Source of the DNA: Bacteroidales bacterium
GTDB taxonomy: Bacteria > Bacteroidota > Bacteroidia > Bacteroidales > UBA932
Direction of reading: 5' to 3'
Length of the DNA stretch: 64,000 nt
Assembly: GCA_023667095.1 (NCBI GenBank)
Contig: JAMPAT010000001.1
Coordinates: 169,809 to 233,808, forward strand
Part shown: positions 1 through 8,429 of the stretch, one piece after another
How the letters are laid out: every line of letters begins with the position of its first letter
Position numbering within the stretch: position 1 is the stretch's first letter
Position numbers and translations under genes: made by a program
Notes under the pieces: model-generated
Told to the model about the DNA's origin: nothing
What the model saw: only the letters and a program-made list of their open reading frames with translations
The model's database searches: none

Positions 1-2
1 TC

Positions 3-134
3 CGCGAGACGCGCGTGCTGAAGGCCGGCGCGAAGGACACCGCCGCGGTCAATGCGCTGCTTCCTGTGATGTCCATCCGGCCCTGGAGTCAGTTGATGTC
101 TTCTATCATCCTCTGGCCCCTTGGGGCAGGATGA
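3..134 (+). CDS. 3' end of an unknown gene
   Basis: An open frame enters from the left edge and ends at TGA 132-134. The visible 43 residues end in a Leu/Ser/Trp-rich stretch (SQLMSSIILWPLGAG) and match no family I recognise. Its stop overlaps the next start in an ATGA arrangement at 131-134, which suggests translational coupling and is the main reason to treat it as coding. Too little is visible for a function. Confidence 0.35.
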   Translation, partial: RETRVLKAGAKDTAAVNALLPVMSIRPWSQLMSSIILWPLGAG

Positions 135-547
135 GATTCAAGACCTACGGTATTGACAGCCTCATTGTTGACGGCAGCCATAAGTTTACAATAAGTTCAC
201 GTGATTCCCTGCGCATAGCTGGACGGCTTGTACGTGAATTTTATGTGGACAGTTCCATTGTTGAGACCTATGGCGATGCTGTGATTGCCGCCCTCCTGCA
301 CTATGGTACTCATACGGATACGCTTGTCACAAATGCCCGTCCTGGCTTCAGGATGAACTACAATTCGTATGCTCTATATGACGATAGTGCAATGATGTAT
401 CTTATAGAGAGCGTTGTCTCCAGAAGCCCGGTATGGAAAGAGGCGTATGACTCCTTGTATTACGACAATGACTTCCATTATCTTTCCCGCAGCGGATATT
501 CACAGGACCCTCCGCATGACAAGGGAGGGAAGTGGTTCCTGCCATGA
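131..547 (+). CDS. Small hypothetical protein, coupled to the gene before it
   Basis: This encodes 138 residues with no signal peptide or membrane segment. It is rich in Tyr, Asp and Ser and could be a small alpha/beta protein. It starts inside the stop codon of the upstream frame (ATGA). I do not recognise the family. An RHS core remnant lies about 400 bp downstream, so it could be an accessory or immunity-type gene of an eroded polymorphic-toxin locus, but that is only inference from position. The frame might also be non-coding. Confidence 0.4.
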   Translation: MRFKTYGIDSLIVDGSHKFTISSRDSLRIAGRLVREFYVDSSIVETYGDAVIAALLHYGTHTDTLVTNARPGFRMNYNSYALYDDSAMMYLIESVVSRSPVWKEAYDSLYYDNDFHYLSRSGYSQDPPHDKGGKWFLP

Positions 548-594
548 TGTCGAATGACATGCAATTACCAGTCACGTCTTACGGACAGGCTGCA

Positions 595-842
595 CAGGTT
601 GGTCCTCATTACTGCCAACCTGTACCGCTGACCTGCATTATACGCGCTGAGAGACCGGTAGCCGTCCCAGGTTGGTCCTCATTGCCGCCAACCTGCACCT
701 CCGACCTGCATTATACGCTCTGGGAGGCCGGTAGCCGTTCCAGGTTGGTCCTTATCACTGCCAACCTGCGCCGCTGACCTGCATTATACGCTCTGAGAGG
801 CCGGTAGCCGTCCCAGGTTGGTGAACTAATACACCAACCTGG
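595..842. repeat. 73-bp tandem palindromic repeat array, four hairpins
   Basis: The hairpin CAGGTTGG-N12-CCAACCTG starts at 595, 668, 741 and 814, an exact 73-bp period. The spacers between hairpins are near-identical and share CCTGCATTATACGC and GCCGGTAGCCGT. The loops differ between units while the stems are unchanged, which points to selection on the fold. The last unit has a different loop (GAACTAATACA). The same stem recurs at 38302-38388 downstream of another gene. It resembles REP-like or terminator-like intergenic elements; no function can be assigned. Confidence 0.9.
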
Positions 843-845
843 CCA

Positions 846-927
846 TGGATACCGCCATTTCAGATGCCTGTATCCATGTTCAGCGTTCCAGAAAGGTCGG
901 CTGATGTGCCAGTCTGGAACGCTGAAC
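846..927. repeat. Two further inverted repeats next to the array
   Basis: TGGATAC (846-852) pairs with GTATCCA (870-876). GTTCAGCGTTCCAG (878-891) pairs perfectly with CTGGAACGCTGAAC (914-927), a 14-bp stem with a 22-bp loop. They lie between the 73-bp array and the RHS remnant. They could be DNA hairpins of an RHS/insertion hotspot or transcript ends of a lost gene. Confidence 0.75.
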
Positions 928-939
928 CTTATTTCATGA

Positions 940-1098
940 CAACGCTTCAACGGCAAGGAGTCCCAAAAGTTTACCGGCCTGCCGCTTCTCGACTACGGCG
1001 CAAGGTTCTACAATCCGTTCCCTGCCCGCTGGACAACAATGGATTGGTTTTGCAATGAGCAAGCACGCAAAAGTGCCTTGGAGAGCGTAGAACGATGA
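940..1098 (+). pseudogene. RHS-repeat core domain remnant
   Basis: Translated from 940, the frame reads RFNGKESQ, then LLDYGARFYNP, then ARWTTMD, and stops at TGA 1096-1098. This is the order of the RHS-repeat-associated core (YNGKE, DYGARFYDP, GRWTTMDP) that precedes the variable toxin tip in Bacteroidota RHS/YD proteins. A stop (TGA 937-939) lies immediately upstream, there is no start codon, and the core is degenerate (FPARW for the usual LGRW). The rest of the large protein is absent, so this is a decayed fragment. I found no toxin tip or RHS repeats around it. Confidence 0.7.
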
Positions 1099-1472
1099 TT
1101 CGTGTGCCAGATGGAGCAGAAATTGGCTTACTTTGGCACACTTCGGAAAATGAAACAATTGATTATTAGATGATTGTGATTTTACAATGTGCTCGCTCAA
1201 TCGCAACTTTTGAGGGGTGCCAGAGCTTTAATTGCAAAGACGATAGGGGCATCATCGGATACTGCTGCCCCATGGACAGCTGCAGGGCACAGCCAACTCT
1301 AAGCGGAGCCTGCTTGATATGGTGAGAAAATATCCGTCGGCTGTCATAGTTCCGGGACATGCATCCAGAAGCACGAGGCATGGAGTCAAGCAGCAAGAAA
1401 CGTAAATGGAAACAAACGTAGACAGAAACATAAAGATAATAGGTGTTTGGGCGTTTATCAAAAAATAATTTC
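1099..1472. other. Stretch without a recognisable gene
   Basis: Between the RHS remnant and the guaB promoter I see no convincing coding frame, RNA gene or repeat. A short open frame at about 1247-1405 on the plus strand lacks a start codon and any clear family match. The stretch is probably eroded accessory DNA. Confidence 0.5.
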
Positions 1473-1480
1473 TATATTTG
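1473..1480 (+). promoter_or_regulatory. guaB promoter -7 element
   Basis: TATATTTG fits the Bacteroidota -7 consensus TAnnTTTG. A TTTG at 1446-1449 is a possible -33 element, although the 23-nt spacing is longer than usual. Transcription would begin near 1487, which excludes the in-frame start at 1447 and supports ATG 1501. Confidence 0.65.
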
Positions 1481-1500
1481 CGTGCAAAAATTTTTCGCAG

Positions 1501-2970
1501 ATGCAGACTTTTGTAAACTCTCAGATTTCTGAAGGATTGACCTTCGATGATGTTCTTCTGATTCCTGCACGCTCCGAGGTCCTTCCCCGGGATGTAGATG
1601 TCACTACCAGTTTCACAAGGGAAATCAGGCTCCGTACCCCGATTGTCTCGGCGGCAATGGATACTGTAACCGAGGCCGAGCTTGCAATCGCTATAGCGCG
1701 TGCCGGAGGTATAGGCGTGATTCACAAGAATATGACCATTGAGCAGCAGATCGCCCAGGTGCGCCGTGTGAAGAGGGCAGAGAACGGAATGATCTATGAC
1801 CCTATCACTATCCGTCCGGATGCGACAGTCGGTGCTGCACTCGGGATGATGGCACAGAACCATATTGGAGGTATTCCTGTCGTTGACGAAAACAATTTCC
1901 TTATAGGTATAGTCACAAACAGGGATCTGCGTTTCCAGGACAACATGAAACGCCCGGTTTCAGAGGTCATGACTTCAGAGAACCTTGTGACGGCCCCTAA
2001 GGGCATAAGTCTTGAGGAAGCTACCGACATAATTCGGAACCATAAGTTCGAGAAACTTCCGGTAGTCGATGCAGACGGCAAGCTTGTCGGCCTGATTACC
2101 TACAAGGACATAATGAAAATCAAGGACAACCCTATCGCATCAAAGGATTCCAAGGGACGTCTTCTTGTGGCTGCCGCTGTCGGAGTAAAGGCTGACACAA
2201 TAGAGAGAATACAGATGTTGTCCGAGGCAGGGGCGGATGCTGTTGTCGTGGATACGGCGCACGGACATTCTGTCTATGTCCTGGATGTGATAAAGAAAGC
2301 CTGCGAGGCACTTCCTGATATCCAGATTGTTGCTGGAAATATCGCTACAGGTGAGGCTGCAAAGGCCCTTGCCGATGCTGGAGTAAGTGCAGTCAAGGTG
2401 GGAATAGGCCCGGGATCAATCTGTACGACACGTGTTATTGCCGGAGTCGGCATGCCGCAGCTTTCTGCTGTTATGATGGCTTCTGAGGCTCTCAAAGGCA
2501 CTGGAATACCAGTGATTGCAGACGGAGGAATCAGGTATTCCGGAGATATAGTAAAGGCTCTTGCCGCAGGTGCGAGCACAATCATGGCAGGCTCGCTCTT
2601 CGCAGGCGTAGAGGAGTCGCCGGGAGATACAATTATCCTGAACGGAAGAAAATTCAAGTCATACCGTGGCATGGGCTCGCTGGAGGCAATGCAGCAGGGT
2701 TCAAAGGACAGGTATTTCCAGGATATGGAAGAGGATGTCAAGAAACTTGTTCCGGAGGGTATCGTTGCCCAGGTGCCTTACAAGGGGACGCTTTCAGAGG
2801 TTGTCTACCAGCTGCTCGGTGGCCTGCGTGCCGGAATGGGATATGTCGGGGCAAAGGATATAGATGCCCTGCGCTCAGCTAAGTTTGTCCGTATCACAAA
2901 TGCCGGATATGTAGAGGGACATCCGCATGATGTGACAATCACACGCGAATCTCCAAATTATTCGAGATAG
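1501..2970 (+). CDS. guaB: IMP dehydrogenase
   Basis: Oxidises IMP to XMP with NAD+, the committed step of guanine nucleotide synthesis, in the cytosol. The 489 residues match the usual family length of about 490. A (beta/alpha)8 barrel is split by two CBS domains (about residues 95-205). The catalytic loop is GPGSICTTR, with Cys near residue 305. The flap segment [12 protein letters not shown] is present, and so is the GG-rich phosphate-binding region (ADGGIRYSG). The frame extends upstream to 1447, but the promoter at 1473-1480 lies inside that extension, so ATG 1501 is preferred; no Shine-Dalgarno is seen. The next gene follows after 1 nt, suggesting co-transcription with the envelope chaperones. 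This is the only purine gene in the left part of the window. Confidence 0.97.
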   Translation: MQTFVNSQISEGLTFDDVLLIPARSEVLPRDVDVTTSFTREIRLRTPIVSAAMDTVTEAELAIAIARAGGIGVIHKNMTIEQQIAQVRRVKRAENGMIYDPITIRPDATVGAALGMMAQNHIGGIPVVDENNFLIGIVTNRDLRFQDNMKRPVSEVMTSENLVTAPKGISLEEATDIIRNHKFEKLPVVDADGKLVGLITYKDIMKIKDNPIASKDSKGRLLVAAAVGVKADTIERIQMLSEAGADAVVVDTAHGHSVYVLDVIKKACEALPDIQIVAGNIATGEAAKALADAGVSAVKVGIGPGSICTTRVIAGVGMPQLSAVMMASEALKGTGIPVIADGGIRYSGDIVKALAAGASTIMAGSLFAGVEESPGDTIILNGRKFKSYRGMGSLEAMQQGSKDRYFQDMEEDVKKLVPEGIVAQVPYKGTLSEVVYQLLGGLRAGMGYVGAKDIDALRSAKFVRITNAGYVEGHPHDVTITRESPNYSR

Positions 2971-2971
2971 G

Positions 2972-3832
2972 ATGTCCGGTGTGTCAAGAATAGCCATAGT
3001 GCTGATGCTCATGGTGCCGGCCTTTTCTTCCTGCCGCCTTGTCAACTCGCTTCTGCATGACGGGGAGGTTGTTGCAAGGGTCGGCAGCAATATGCTGTAC
3101 AAAGGCGAAGTGTCGCGTCTGATTCCGGACGGGATTCCTGCGGAGGACAGCCTGCGCCTTGCGATGCAGTATATAAATACATGGGCTTCTGACATGGTTT
3201 TCCTTGACATGGCAGAGAGTCAGCTCTCCAAGGGCGAAAAGGATGTAAGCAAGGAACTGGAGGACTACAGACGCTCTCTCCTGAAATACAGGTATGAGCA
3301 GATCTATGTCAATGAAAGGCTTGACACTGCTGTTACTTCCAAGGAAGTGGAGGAATATTACAGTTCCCATCCAAAGGATTTTGTACTTGTCCGTCCTATC
3401 GTCAAGGCAAGGTCACTCAAGATTTCCCAGGCCTCACCGGACATAGACCATTTCAGGAAAATGATGTCCTCGTTCGGGCTTGACGGCGGCTGGACTATGG
3501 ATGATTTCTCCTCTCCGACAGTCGGGCAGTTCACGACATATTCAGACAAATGGATTGACCTTGATATCCTGGCAAGGGATATGGAAATGGAACTGTCCAT
3601 GCTGGATGATGTCAAGGCAGGGAAATTCTACGAGAATGTTGACAGCTACGGGCTTCTGAATGTTGCATATATTGTCGAGGTGCTGCCGGCAGGGACAGCC
3701 TCGCCGGTAGAGTATTGCACGCCGGCGATCAGGGACCTTATCATAAGTGCAAGGAAGCATCGTCTCACCACTTCTTTGGAACGGGATCTCCTGGAAGACG
3801 CCCGTGACAAAGGTAAATTTGTAATATATTGA
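2972..3832 (+). CDS. Lipoprotein of the SurA/PpiC chaperone type
   Basis: A 286-residue predicted lipoprotein with a short signal peptide ending in a lipobox (FSSC, Cys near residue 21). The following region resembles the alpha-helical chaperone part of SurA/PrsA-type proteins: a VARVGSNMLYKGEV segment followed by long helices. There is no clear parvulin active-site domain, so a holdase role in the periplasm is more likely than isomerase activity. It lies 1 nt after guaB and directly before a true two-domain PPIase. The cluster of chaperone lipoprotein, SurA-like PPIase and OstA-like protein points to outer-membrane protein and LPS assembly. Confidence 0.75.
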   Translation: MSGVSRIAIVLMLMVPAFSSCRLVNSLLHDGEVVARVGSNMLYKGEVSRLIPDGIPAEDSLRLAMQYINTWASDMVFLDMAESQLSKGEKDVSKELEDYRRSLLKYRYEQIYVNERLDTAVTSKEVEEYYSSHPKDFVLVRPIVKARSLKISQASPDIDHFRKMMSSFGLDGGWTMDDFSSPTVGQFTTYSDKWIDLDILARDMEMELSMLDDVKAGKFYENVDSYGLLNVAYIVEVLPAGTASPVEYCTPAIRDLIISARKHRLTTSLERDLLEDARDKGKFVIY

Positions 3833-3837
3833 TTAAT

Positions 3838-5217
3838 ATGAACTATATCAGGTATGCAGCTGTGGCTTTCCTGGCGGGGATATCATTCCTTGCCTCTGCG
3901 CAGCGTTATCCGGACGGCATCATAGACAAGACAATCGCCGTTGTCGGAAATGAAATGATAACCATTTCCAATCTGGAGCAGGAGGTCCAGATGATGAGGG
4001 CAAGCGGAATGGCCTCGGACAGGAACATGAGATGCGATATCCTTGAGCAGATGATGATTTCCAAGCTTTTCCTCATGCAGGCAAGGGTGGATTCGCTGAC
4101 TGTCAATGAAGACCAGGTAGCCGCCGAGATGAGCAGCCGTATGGACCAGCTCAGGACTCAGCTCGGGGGAGATGATGAAGTCGAGAGATATTTCAACAAG
4201 CCGATGTACAAGCTGCGCCAGGAATGGAGACAGGCACTTCAGGACCAGACCCTTACACAGCAGATGCAGACCCAGATAGCTTCAGGGATTCCCGAGATGA
4301 CTCCATACGATGTGGAAAAATATGTTGAGTCCACTGACCCTCAGGACCTTCCGATTGTACCTGTGAAGTATCAGCTCTCCCAGATATCTGTCTATCCTGA
4401 CCGTGAAGCTGCCAATACTGCTGTAAAGGAACGGCTGCTCTCTATCCGTGAGAGGATTATCAATGGAGAGAAATTCTCGACACTTGCCCGGATATATTCA
4501 CAGGACCCAGGAAGCGCAAGGAAAGGCGGTGAACTTGGAATGGCTTCAAAATCAATATTCTGGCCAGCATTCTCCGATGCTGCAATGGCTCTCAAGCCAG
4601 GAGTGGTCTCGCAGATTGTAGAGACCCCTGACGGGTTCCATATAATAGAGGTTCTGGACAAGAAAGGTGACATGTTCAATGCAAGGCATATCCTTCTCAA
4701 GCCTGAGTACACATCTGATGACAGGGAAAAGGCTTTCAGCATGCTTGACAGCCTAAGGACTCAGATACTGGAGCATAGCGTTCCTTTCGACCTTGCAGCG
4801 CGCTTCTATTCACAGGATCTTGCAACGAGGACAAATGGCGGCCAGATGTCTGACCCGAATACGGGCTCTGCATATTTTGAGATGGACCAGCTGAAGCCCC
4901 AGGACTATAATGCAATAAAGGAGCTCAAGGAAGGCGAGATAACCGAGCCGGTTGAATCACTTGACAATGAGGGACGTTCGGGAAACACTGTCTATAAGAT
5001 TATCAGGGTTGACAGGATATTGCCGTCGCACACAGCCTCTTTCCAGAATGACTATAGCCAGCTTCTGGAGCAGGCAAAGGCGGAGAAATCCATGGAGGCC
5101 ATTGACAAGTTCATCAACGAAAAGATAAAGACAACATATATTGTCATAGACCCTATCTTCCAGGACTGCAGTTTCGAGCGTGAGGGCTGGGAGGACAAAT
5201 TCCGTGTAGCAGAGTAA
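3838..5217 (+). CDS. SurA-like periplasmic peptidyl-prolyl isomerase
   Basis: 459 residues with a cleavable signal peptide (hydrophobic stretch ending ASAQ). A SurA N-terminal chaperone region (about 25-165) begins IIDKTIAVVGNEMITISNLEQ. Two rotamase (parvulin) domains follow. The first contains FSTLARIYSQDPGSARKGGELG and ETPDGFHIIEVL. The second, more diverged, contains ARHILLKP and FYSQDLATRTNGGQMS. The protein would help fold outer-membrane beta-barrels. The open frame could begin at TTG 3829, overlapping the upstream stop, but ATG 3838 gives a better signal peptide. The next gene starts 1 nt after the stop. Confidence 0.88.
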   Translation: MNYIRYAAVAFLAGISFLASAQRYPDGIIDKTIAVVGNEMITISNLEQEVQMMRASGMASDRNMRCDILEQMMISKLFLMQARVDSLTVNEDQVAAEMSSRMDQLRTQLGGDDEVERYFNKPMYKLRQEWRQALQDQTLTQQMQTQIASGIPEMTPYDVEKYVESTDPQDLPIVPVKYQLSQISVYPDREAANTAVKERLLSIRERIINGEKFSTLARIYSQDPGSARKGGELGMASKSIFWPAFSDAAMALKPGVVSQIVETPDGFHIIEVLDKKGDMFNARHILLKPEYTSDDREKAFSMLDSLRTQILEHSVPFDLAARFYSQDLATRTNGGQMSDPNTGSAYFEMDQLKPQDYNAIKELKEGEITEPVESLDNEGRSGNTVYKIIRVDRILPSHTASFQNDYSQLLEQAKAEKSMEAIDKFINEKIKTTYIVIDPIFQDCSFEREGWEDKFRVAE

Positions 5218-5218
5218 G

Positions 5219-8074
5219 ATGAGGATAAGGGTAGTTGCAATAATCCTTCTGGCTGCGATTGTTCATGTACTGCCTTTGTATGGGCAGTCACAGGAGCAGT
5301 CTGACAGTCTCGTAAGGCTTATTGATGCCCGTTCCCTGCGCCTCATCCAGTCCAATGGACAGAATCTGCGCAAGGTAATCGGGCCTGCACGTTTCCTTCA
5401 CAACAATACATATCTCCTTTGTGACACTGCATTGTGGAATGTTGATTCCCGCGTCATCGATGCCATAGGCAATGTCAGCATCATACAGGACGGGACAGTC
5501 CTGACGAGCGACAAGATGGTCTATTATTCCGACATGGACCTTGCTGAATTCCGCGGACATGTCGTGCAGCTCCGGGACAGTGACAACAATACGTTGAGGA
5601 CCAGCAACCTTGACTATAACACGAAGGACAGTGTCGCTGTCTTTACCGGTGGAGGTTCTATGAGGGACAAGGACGGCCAGATCATCGAGAGCTACAATGG
5701 TACCTACGATTCAAAGATAAAGACCTTTACCTTCACGAGGGATGTCAACATGTTCACTGACTCGATCTTTGTGAAGACATCCACGCTTAAATATGAGTCC
5801 GACCTTAACAAGGCAACATTCGGCAGCGGTACAGATGCCTGGCAGGAGGAAAACATGCTTTCTGCAGATGCAGGATGGTATGACAGGGGACGCGAAATCT
5901 TCTTTTTCAGGAACAATGTCCATGTCATGACAGATACGCAGGAGGGATGGAGCGACAGCCTTTATTTCTATCGGAATACCGTTGATGTGGAAATGCTTGG
6001 ACATGCCCAGGTGACTGATACTTCACGCAACGTCTCCGCTGTGGCAGGACGTATCAGATATCTGGATGCGCAGTCCAAGGTCATCCTGACCCGTAAGCCT
6101 GCCATTATCTCGGAAATTGAGGAGGGAGAACAGAGGGATACTTTATATTTTGGTGCAGATACGATGATGTACCGTACCATAAGGTATTGTGACATCGATT
6201 CCGTATATCTTGCGGATGCAGCCAAGAGGATTGAGGAACTTGCCGGTGATCCTGTCACAGCCTATAGGAGAAAGAGTGCAGAGGAAGCGGCAAAGGCAGC
6301 GGAGGAGGCTGCCAAGAATGATCCGAATTACCGTCCTCCGCAGCAGAACAGGCCTTCGAAAGGCAAGGCGGAGCCATCTGTGGACAAGCCTGCAGCGGAA
6401 ATGCCAATGCCTGGACCGCAGGCTCCGGTGGAAAATCCACAGAAGCCATCAGTCTCACCTGGGAACCGGAACTCTGAGTCGCGTGATACGGCTGGGATTT
6501 CCGGCCTTCCTGCTGTCCTGGATTCCATTGTATCACCGGATTCCATTGCCGGGAACGGTTCGTTTGCCCTGGCCGGGGCATTGGCCAAGGCTGATTCTTT
6601 GGCAGTGTCAGACTCACTGGCAATGCCTGCCGGGACGCTTTTCTCCGGAGATTCCCTGGCACTTTCGGGATTGCCCGCAACCGTGGATTCACTTGCCGTT
6701 GCGGATTCGCTTTCAGTTGCCGATTCCATAGCGACAGAGCCGCTTGACACGACAAAGATGGGATTCCTTACTGCGCTCAGGAATGTAAAGCTGTTCCGCA
6801 AGGACATGCAGATTGTGTGTGATTCACTTGAATATTCAGATGTAGACTCACTTGCACGCCTGTTCCTTGGACCGATAGTGTGGAACGAGGTTACCCAGCA
6901 GTATTCGGCAGACAGCATAACCGCTGTAATAAAGGGCAATGCCATGGAGAAAGTGCATCTTATGTCAGATGCATTCATACACATGCAGGAGGATCAGGAG
7001 CATTATGACCAGATAAAGGGTACCGAGGTCATAGCCTATTTCAACGGGGAGGGAACGCTGAGACGTTTTGATGCCCTTGGAGGGGCTTCCGGAATCTTTT
7101 TCCTTGAAGAGCATGATGTCCTTGCTACTGTAAACAAGAAGGAGGCGAAGATGCTTTCCGCAGACTTCGTTGACGGGCAGATTGACAAGATCCGTTATTA
7201 TGACGAGGTCAAGAGCGATGCCTACCCTGTTGTACAGCTTACAAAGGATGAGCGTATCCTGAAAGGCTTCAACTGGCAGCCGGACAGGCGTCCGGCAGAC
7301 CGGACTTCCGTGACTCCGCTTAGCCTGCGTCCTGTGGAAAGGTCCAGATATATGTCACGCCCGAGGGCACAGTTCCGGCAGACCGACTTGTATTTCCCTG
7401 GATATATGTCAGATATCTATGTCCAGATTGCAGTACGTGACTCCCTGGCGAAGGTGCGTGCCGAACAGAGACGCATTGAAGATGAGAGACGTGCGCTTGA
7501 GGAGAAGAATGCAGCTGACTCAGTCGCGCTTTCTGATTCTTTGGCTTCGCTTGACAGCCTGCATACCATGACCGCGGCAGACAGTCTTGCTGCAGCTGAT
7601 TCCCTTGCCGGAGTCAAGGCCGTTGCTGACAGTATAGCTGTTTCCGACAGCCTTTCAGGTGTATCTGCGTCTCCTGATTCCACAATCCTGGACAAGAAGG
7701 CATTGAGAGAAAAGGCAGCAGCAGAAAGGAAAGCAGCGCGTGAAGCCAAGGCGAAGGCCAGAGAGGAACGCTGGGCGGAGAAAGACAGGATAGATGCCGG
7801 GAAAATTGCTGCAAAGCAGGAAAAAAAGGCCGCTAAAAACAGGGAACGTAAACGCAAGACCCTTGAGGCTGCCGAGAAGCAGGCACGCAAGGATGCCGCT
7901 GTCCTTGACCGCTATTACAGGGTACTTGAAGCAAAGGAAGCCCGCAAGGCTTCACGCAAATCCTCCAGCAATGCCTCCGGGAAATCTTCAGGCAAAGGGC
8001 ATAAGCCATCTGAACCTGTCAATGTGGAGGAGCCTGCAACTGTCAAAGAGCGCATAGAAAAGACGGCTGACTAA
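5219..8074 (+). CDS. Very long OstA/LptA-like protein with DSLA repeats
   Basis: 951 residues with a signal peptide (ILLAAIVHVLPLYGQ). The N-terminal part (about 35-300) and a middle part (about 515-700) have the repetitive beta-strand pattern of OstA/LptA domains (for example DTALWNVDSRVIDAIGNVSIIQDG and DKMVYYSDMDLAEFRGHV), which carry LPS across the periplasm. Between and after them lie low-complexity inserts: Pro/Lys-rich (about 350-420) and Asp-Ser-Leu-Ala-rich (about 430-505 and 765-825). A Lys/Arg/Ala/Glu-rich probable helix ends the protein. The length and charged tail are unusual for this family. The last 58 bp are duplicated at 23435. It is terminated by the hairpin at 8062-8096. 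Confidence 0.82.
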   Translation: MRIRVVAIILLAAIVHVLPLYGQSQEQSDSLVRLIDARSLRLIQSNGQNLRKVIGPARFLHNNTYLLCDTALWNVDSRVIDAIGNVSIIQDGTVLTSDKMVYYSDMDLAEFRGHVVQLRDSDNNTLRTSNLDYNTKDSVAVFTGGGSMRDKDGQIIESYNGTYDSKIKTFTFTRDVNMFTDSIFVKTSTLKYESDLNKATFGSGTDAWQEENMLSADAGWYDRGREIFFFRNNVHVMTDTQEGWSDSLYFYRNTVDVEMLGHAQVTDTSRNVSAVAGRIRYLDAQSKVILTRKPAIISEIEEGEQRDTLYFGADTMMYRTIRYCDIDSVYLADAAKRIEELAGDPVTAYRRKSAEEAAKAAEEAAKNDPNYRPPQQNRPSKGKAEPSVDKPAAEMPMPGPQAPVENPQKPSVSPGNRNSESRDTAGISGLPAVLDSIVSPDSIAGNGSFALAGALAKADSLAVSDSLAMPAGTLFSGDSLALSGLPATVDSLAVADSLSVADSIATEPLDTTKMGFLTALRNVKLFRKDMQIVCDSLEYSDVDSLARLFLGPIVWNEVTQQYSADSITAVIKGNAMEKVHLMSDAFIHMQEDQEHYDQIKGTEVIAYFNGEGTLRRFDALGGASGIFFLEEHDVLATVNKKEAKMLSADFVDGQIDKIRYYDEVKSDAYPVVQLTKDERILKGFNWQPDRRPADRTSVTPLSLRPVERSRYMSRPRAQFRQTDLYFPGYMSDIYVQIAVRDSLAKVRAEQRRIEDERRALEEKNAADSVALSDSLASLDSLHTMTAADSLAAADSLAGVKAVADSIAVSDSLSGVSASPDSTILDKKALREKAAAERKAAREAKAKAREERWAEKDRIDAGKIAAKQEKKAAKNRERKRKTLEAAEKQARKDAAVLDRYYRVLEAKEARKASRKSSSNASGKSSGKGHKPSEPVNVEEPATVKERIEKTAD

Positions 8075-8203
8075 AGATGAACTTTAGCCGGCCGTCAATT
8101 GATTTTTCTTTGGAAGGCAGAACCTTTCCTACTCAATGTCAAGCTCCACCGGACAATGGTCCGAACCAAATATGTCAGTGTGGATTGCTGCACCTGCAAG
8201 CCT
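8017..8203. repeat. 187-bp direct repeat, left copy (island boundary)
   Basis: This copy matches 23435-23621 over 187 bp with no gaps and two substitutions (A8168/C23586 and G8174/C23592). It holds the end of ostA, the intergenic terminator and the last part of xthA in reverse, ending GSDHCPVELDIE. Here ostA is complete and xthA is only a tail; in the right copy it is the other way round. This is the pattern left by insertion of about 15.4 kb between two convergent genes with duplication of the junction. Confidence 0.93.
8062..8096. terminator. Bidirectional terminator after ostA
   Basis: GACGGCTGACTAAAG (8062-8076) pairs with CTTTAGCCGGCCGTC (8082-8096): 13 Watson-Crick pairs, one G-T and one mismatch, with a 5-nt loop. 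A T-rich stretch (ATTTTTC) follows on the plus strand. It begins inside the last codons of ostA. In the ancestral order it would have ended both ostA and xthA transcripts. Confidence 0.8.
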
Positions 8204-8347
8204 TTATAAAGTTTTTGGAGGAATATATTGACTACTATAACAATAAAAGAATCAAAGCCCGGTTAAATGGAAAGAGTCCGGTGCAATACCGAACTCTTCC
8301 TATAACTGGATAATGTTTAACCCGTCCAATTTTTTGGGGGCACTTCA
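8204..8347 (+). mobile_element. IS3-family 3' remnant
   Basis: The frame encodes the C-terminus of an IS3-family (IS150-like) transposase: FLEEYIDYYNNKRIK then GKSPVQYRT, ending at TAA about 8311-8313. It is followed by a right-end terminal repeat, GTCCAATTTTTTGGGGGC plus ACTTCA (8324-8347), whose complement TGAAGTGCCCCCAAAAAATT is typical of this group. The remnant starts exactly where the 187-bp repeat ends, so its left side was cut at the island boundary. The catalytic part of the transposase and the left end are missing. Confidence 0.85.
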
Positions 8348-8429
8348 AATTCAATTCTGGCAAGGATGAAGATTAGAATCATACTTGTTGGACAGCCTTT
8401 TTCCCGTATAGGTGGAGTATTATGATTGG

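Noticed and set aside
1247..1405. Open frame with YPSAVIVPGH, reminiscent of metallo-beta-lactamase-fold proteins
   Set aside because: No start codon, a stop just upstream, no zinc-binding HxHxDH motif and only about 50 residues. Not enough to call a pseudogene.
1447..1500. Longer N-terminus for guaB
   Set aside because: The added residues are not IMPDH-like and the promoter -7 element at 1473-1480 would lie inside the coding region.
6255..6984. Long antisense frames inside the OstA-like gene
   Set aside because: They arise from the low-complexity DSLA and Pro-rich codons on the other strand and have no start context or family match.
8077..8313. A 78-codon open frame that looks like a small gene
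   Set aside because: It is a chimera: the first half is the duplicated terminator and reversed xthA tail, the second half the end of an IS3 transposase. Its ATG lies in a terminator loop.
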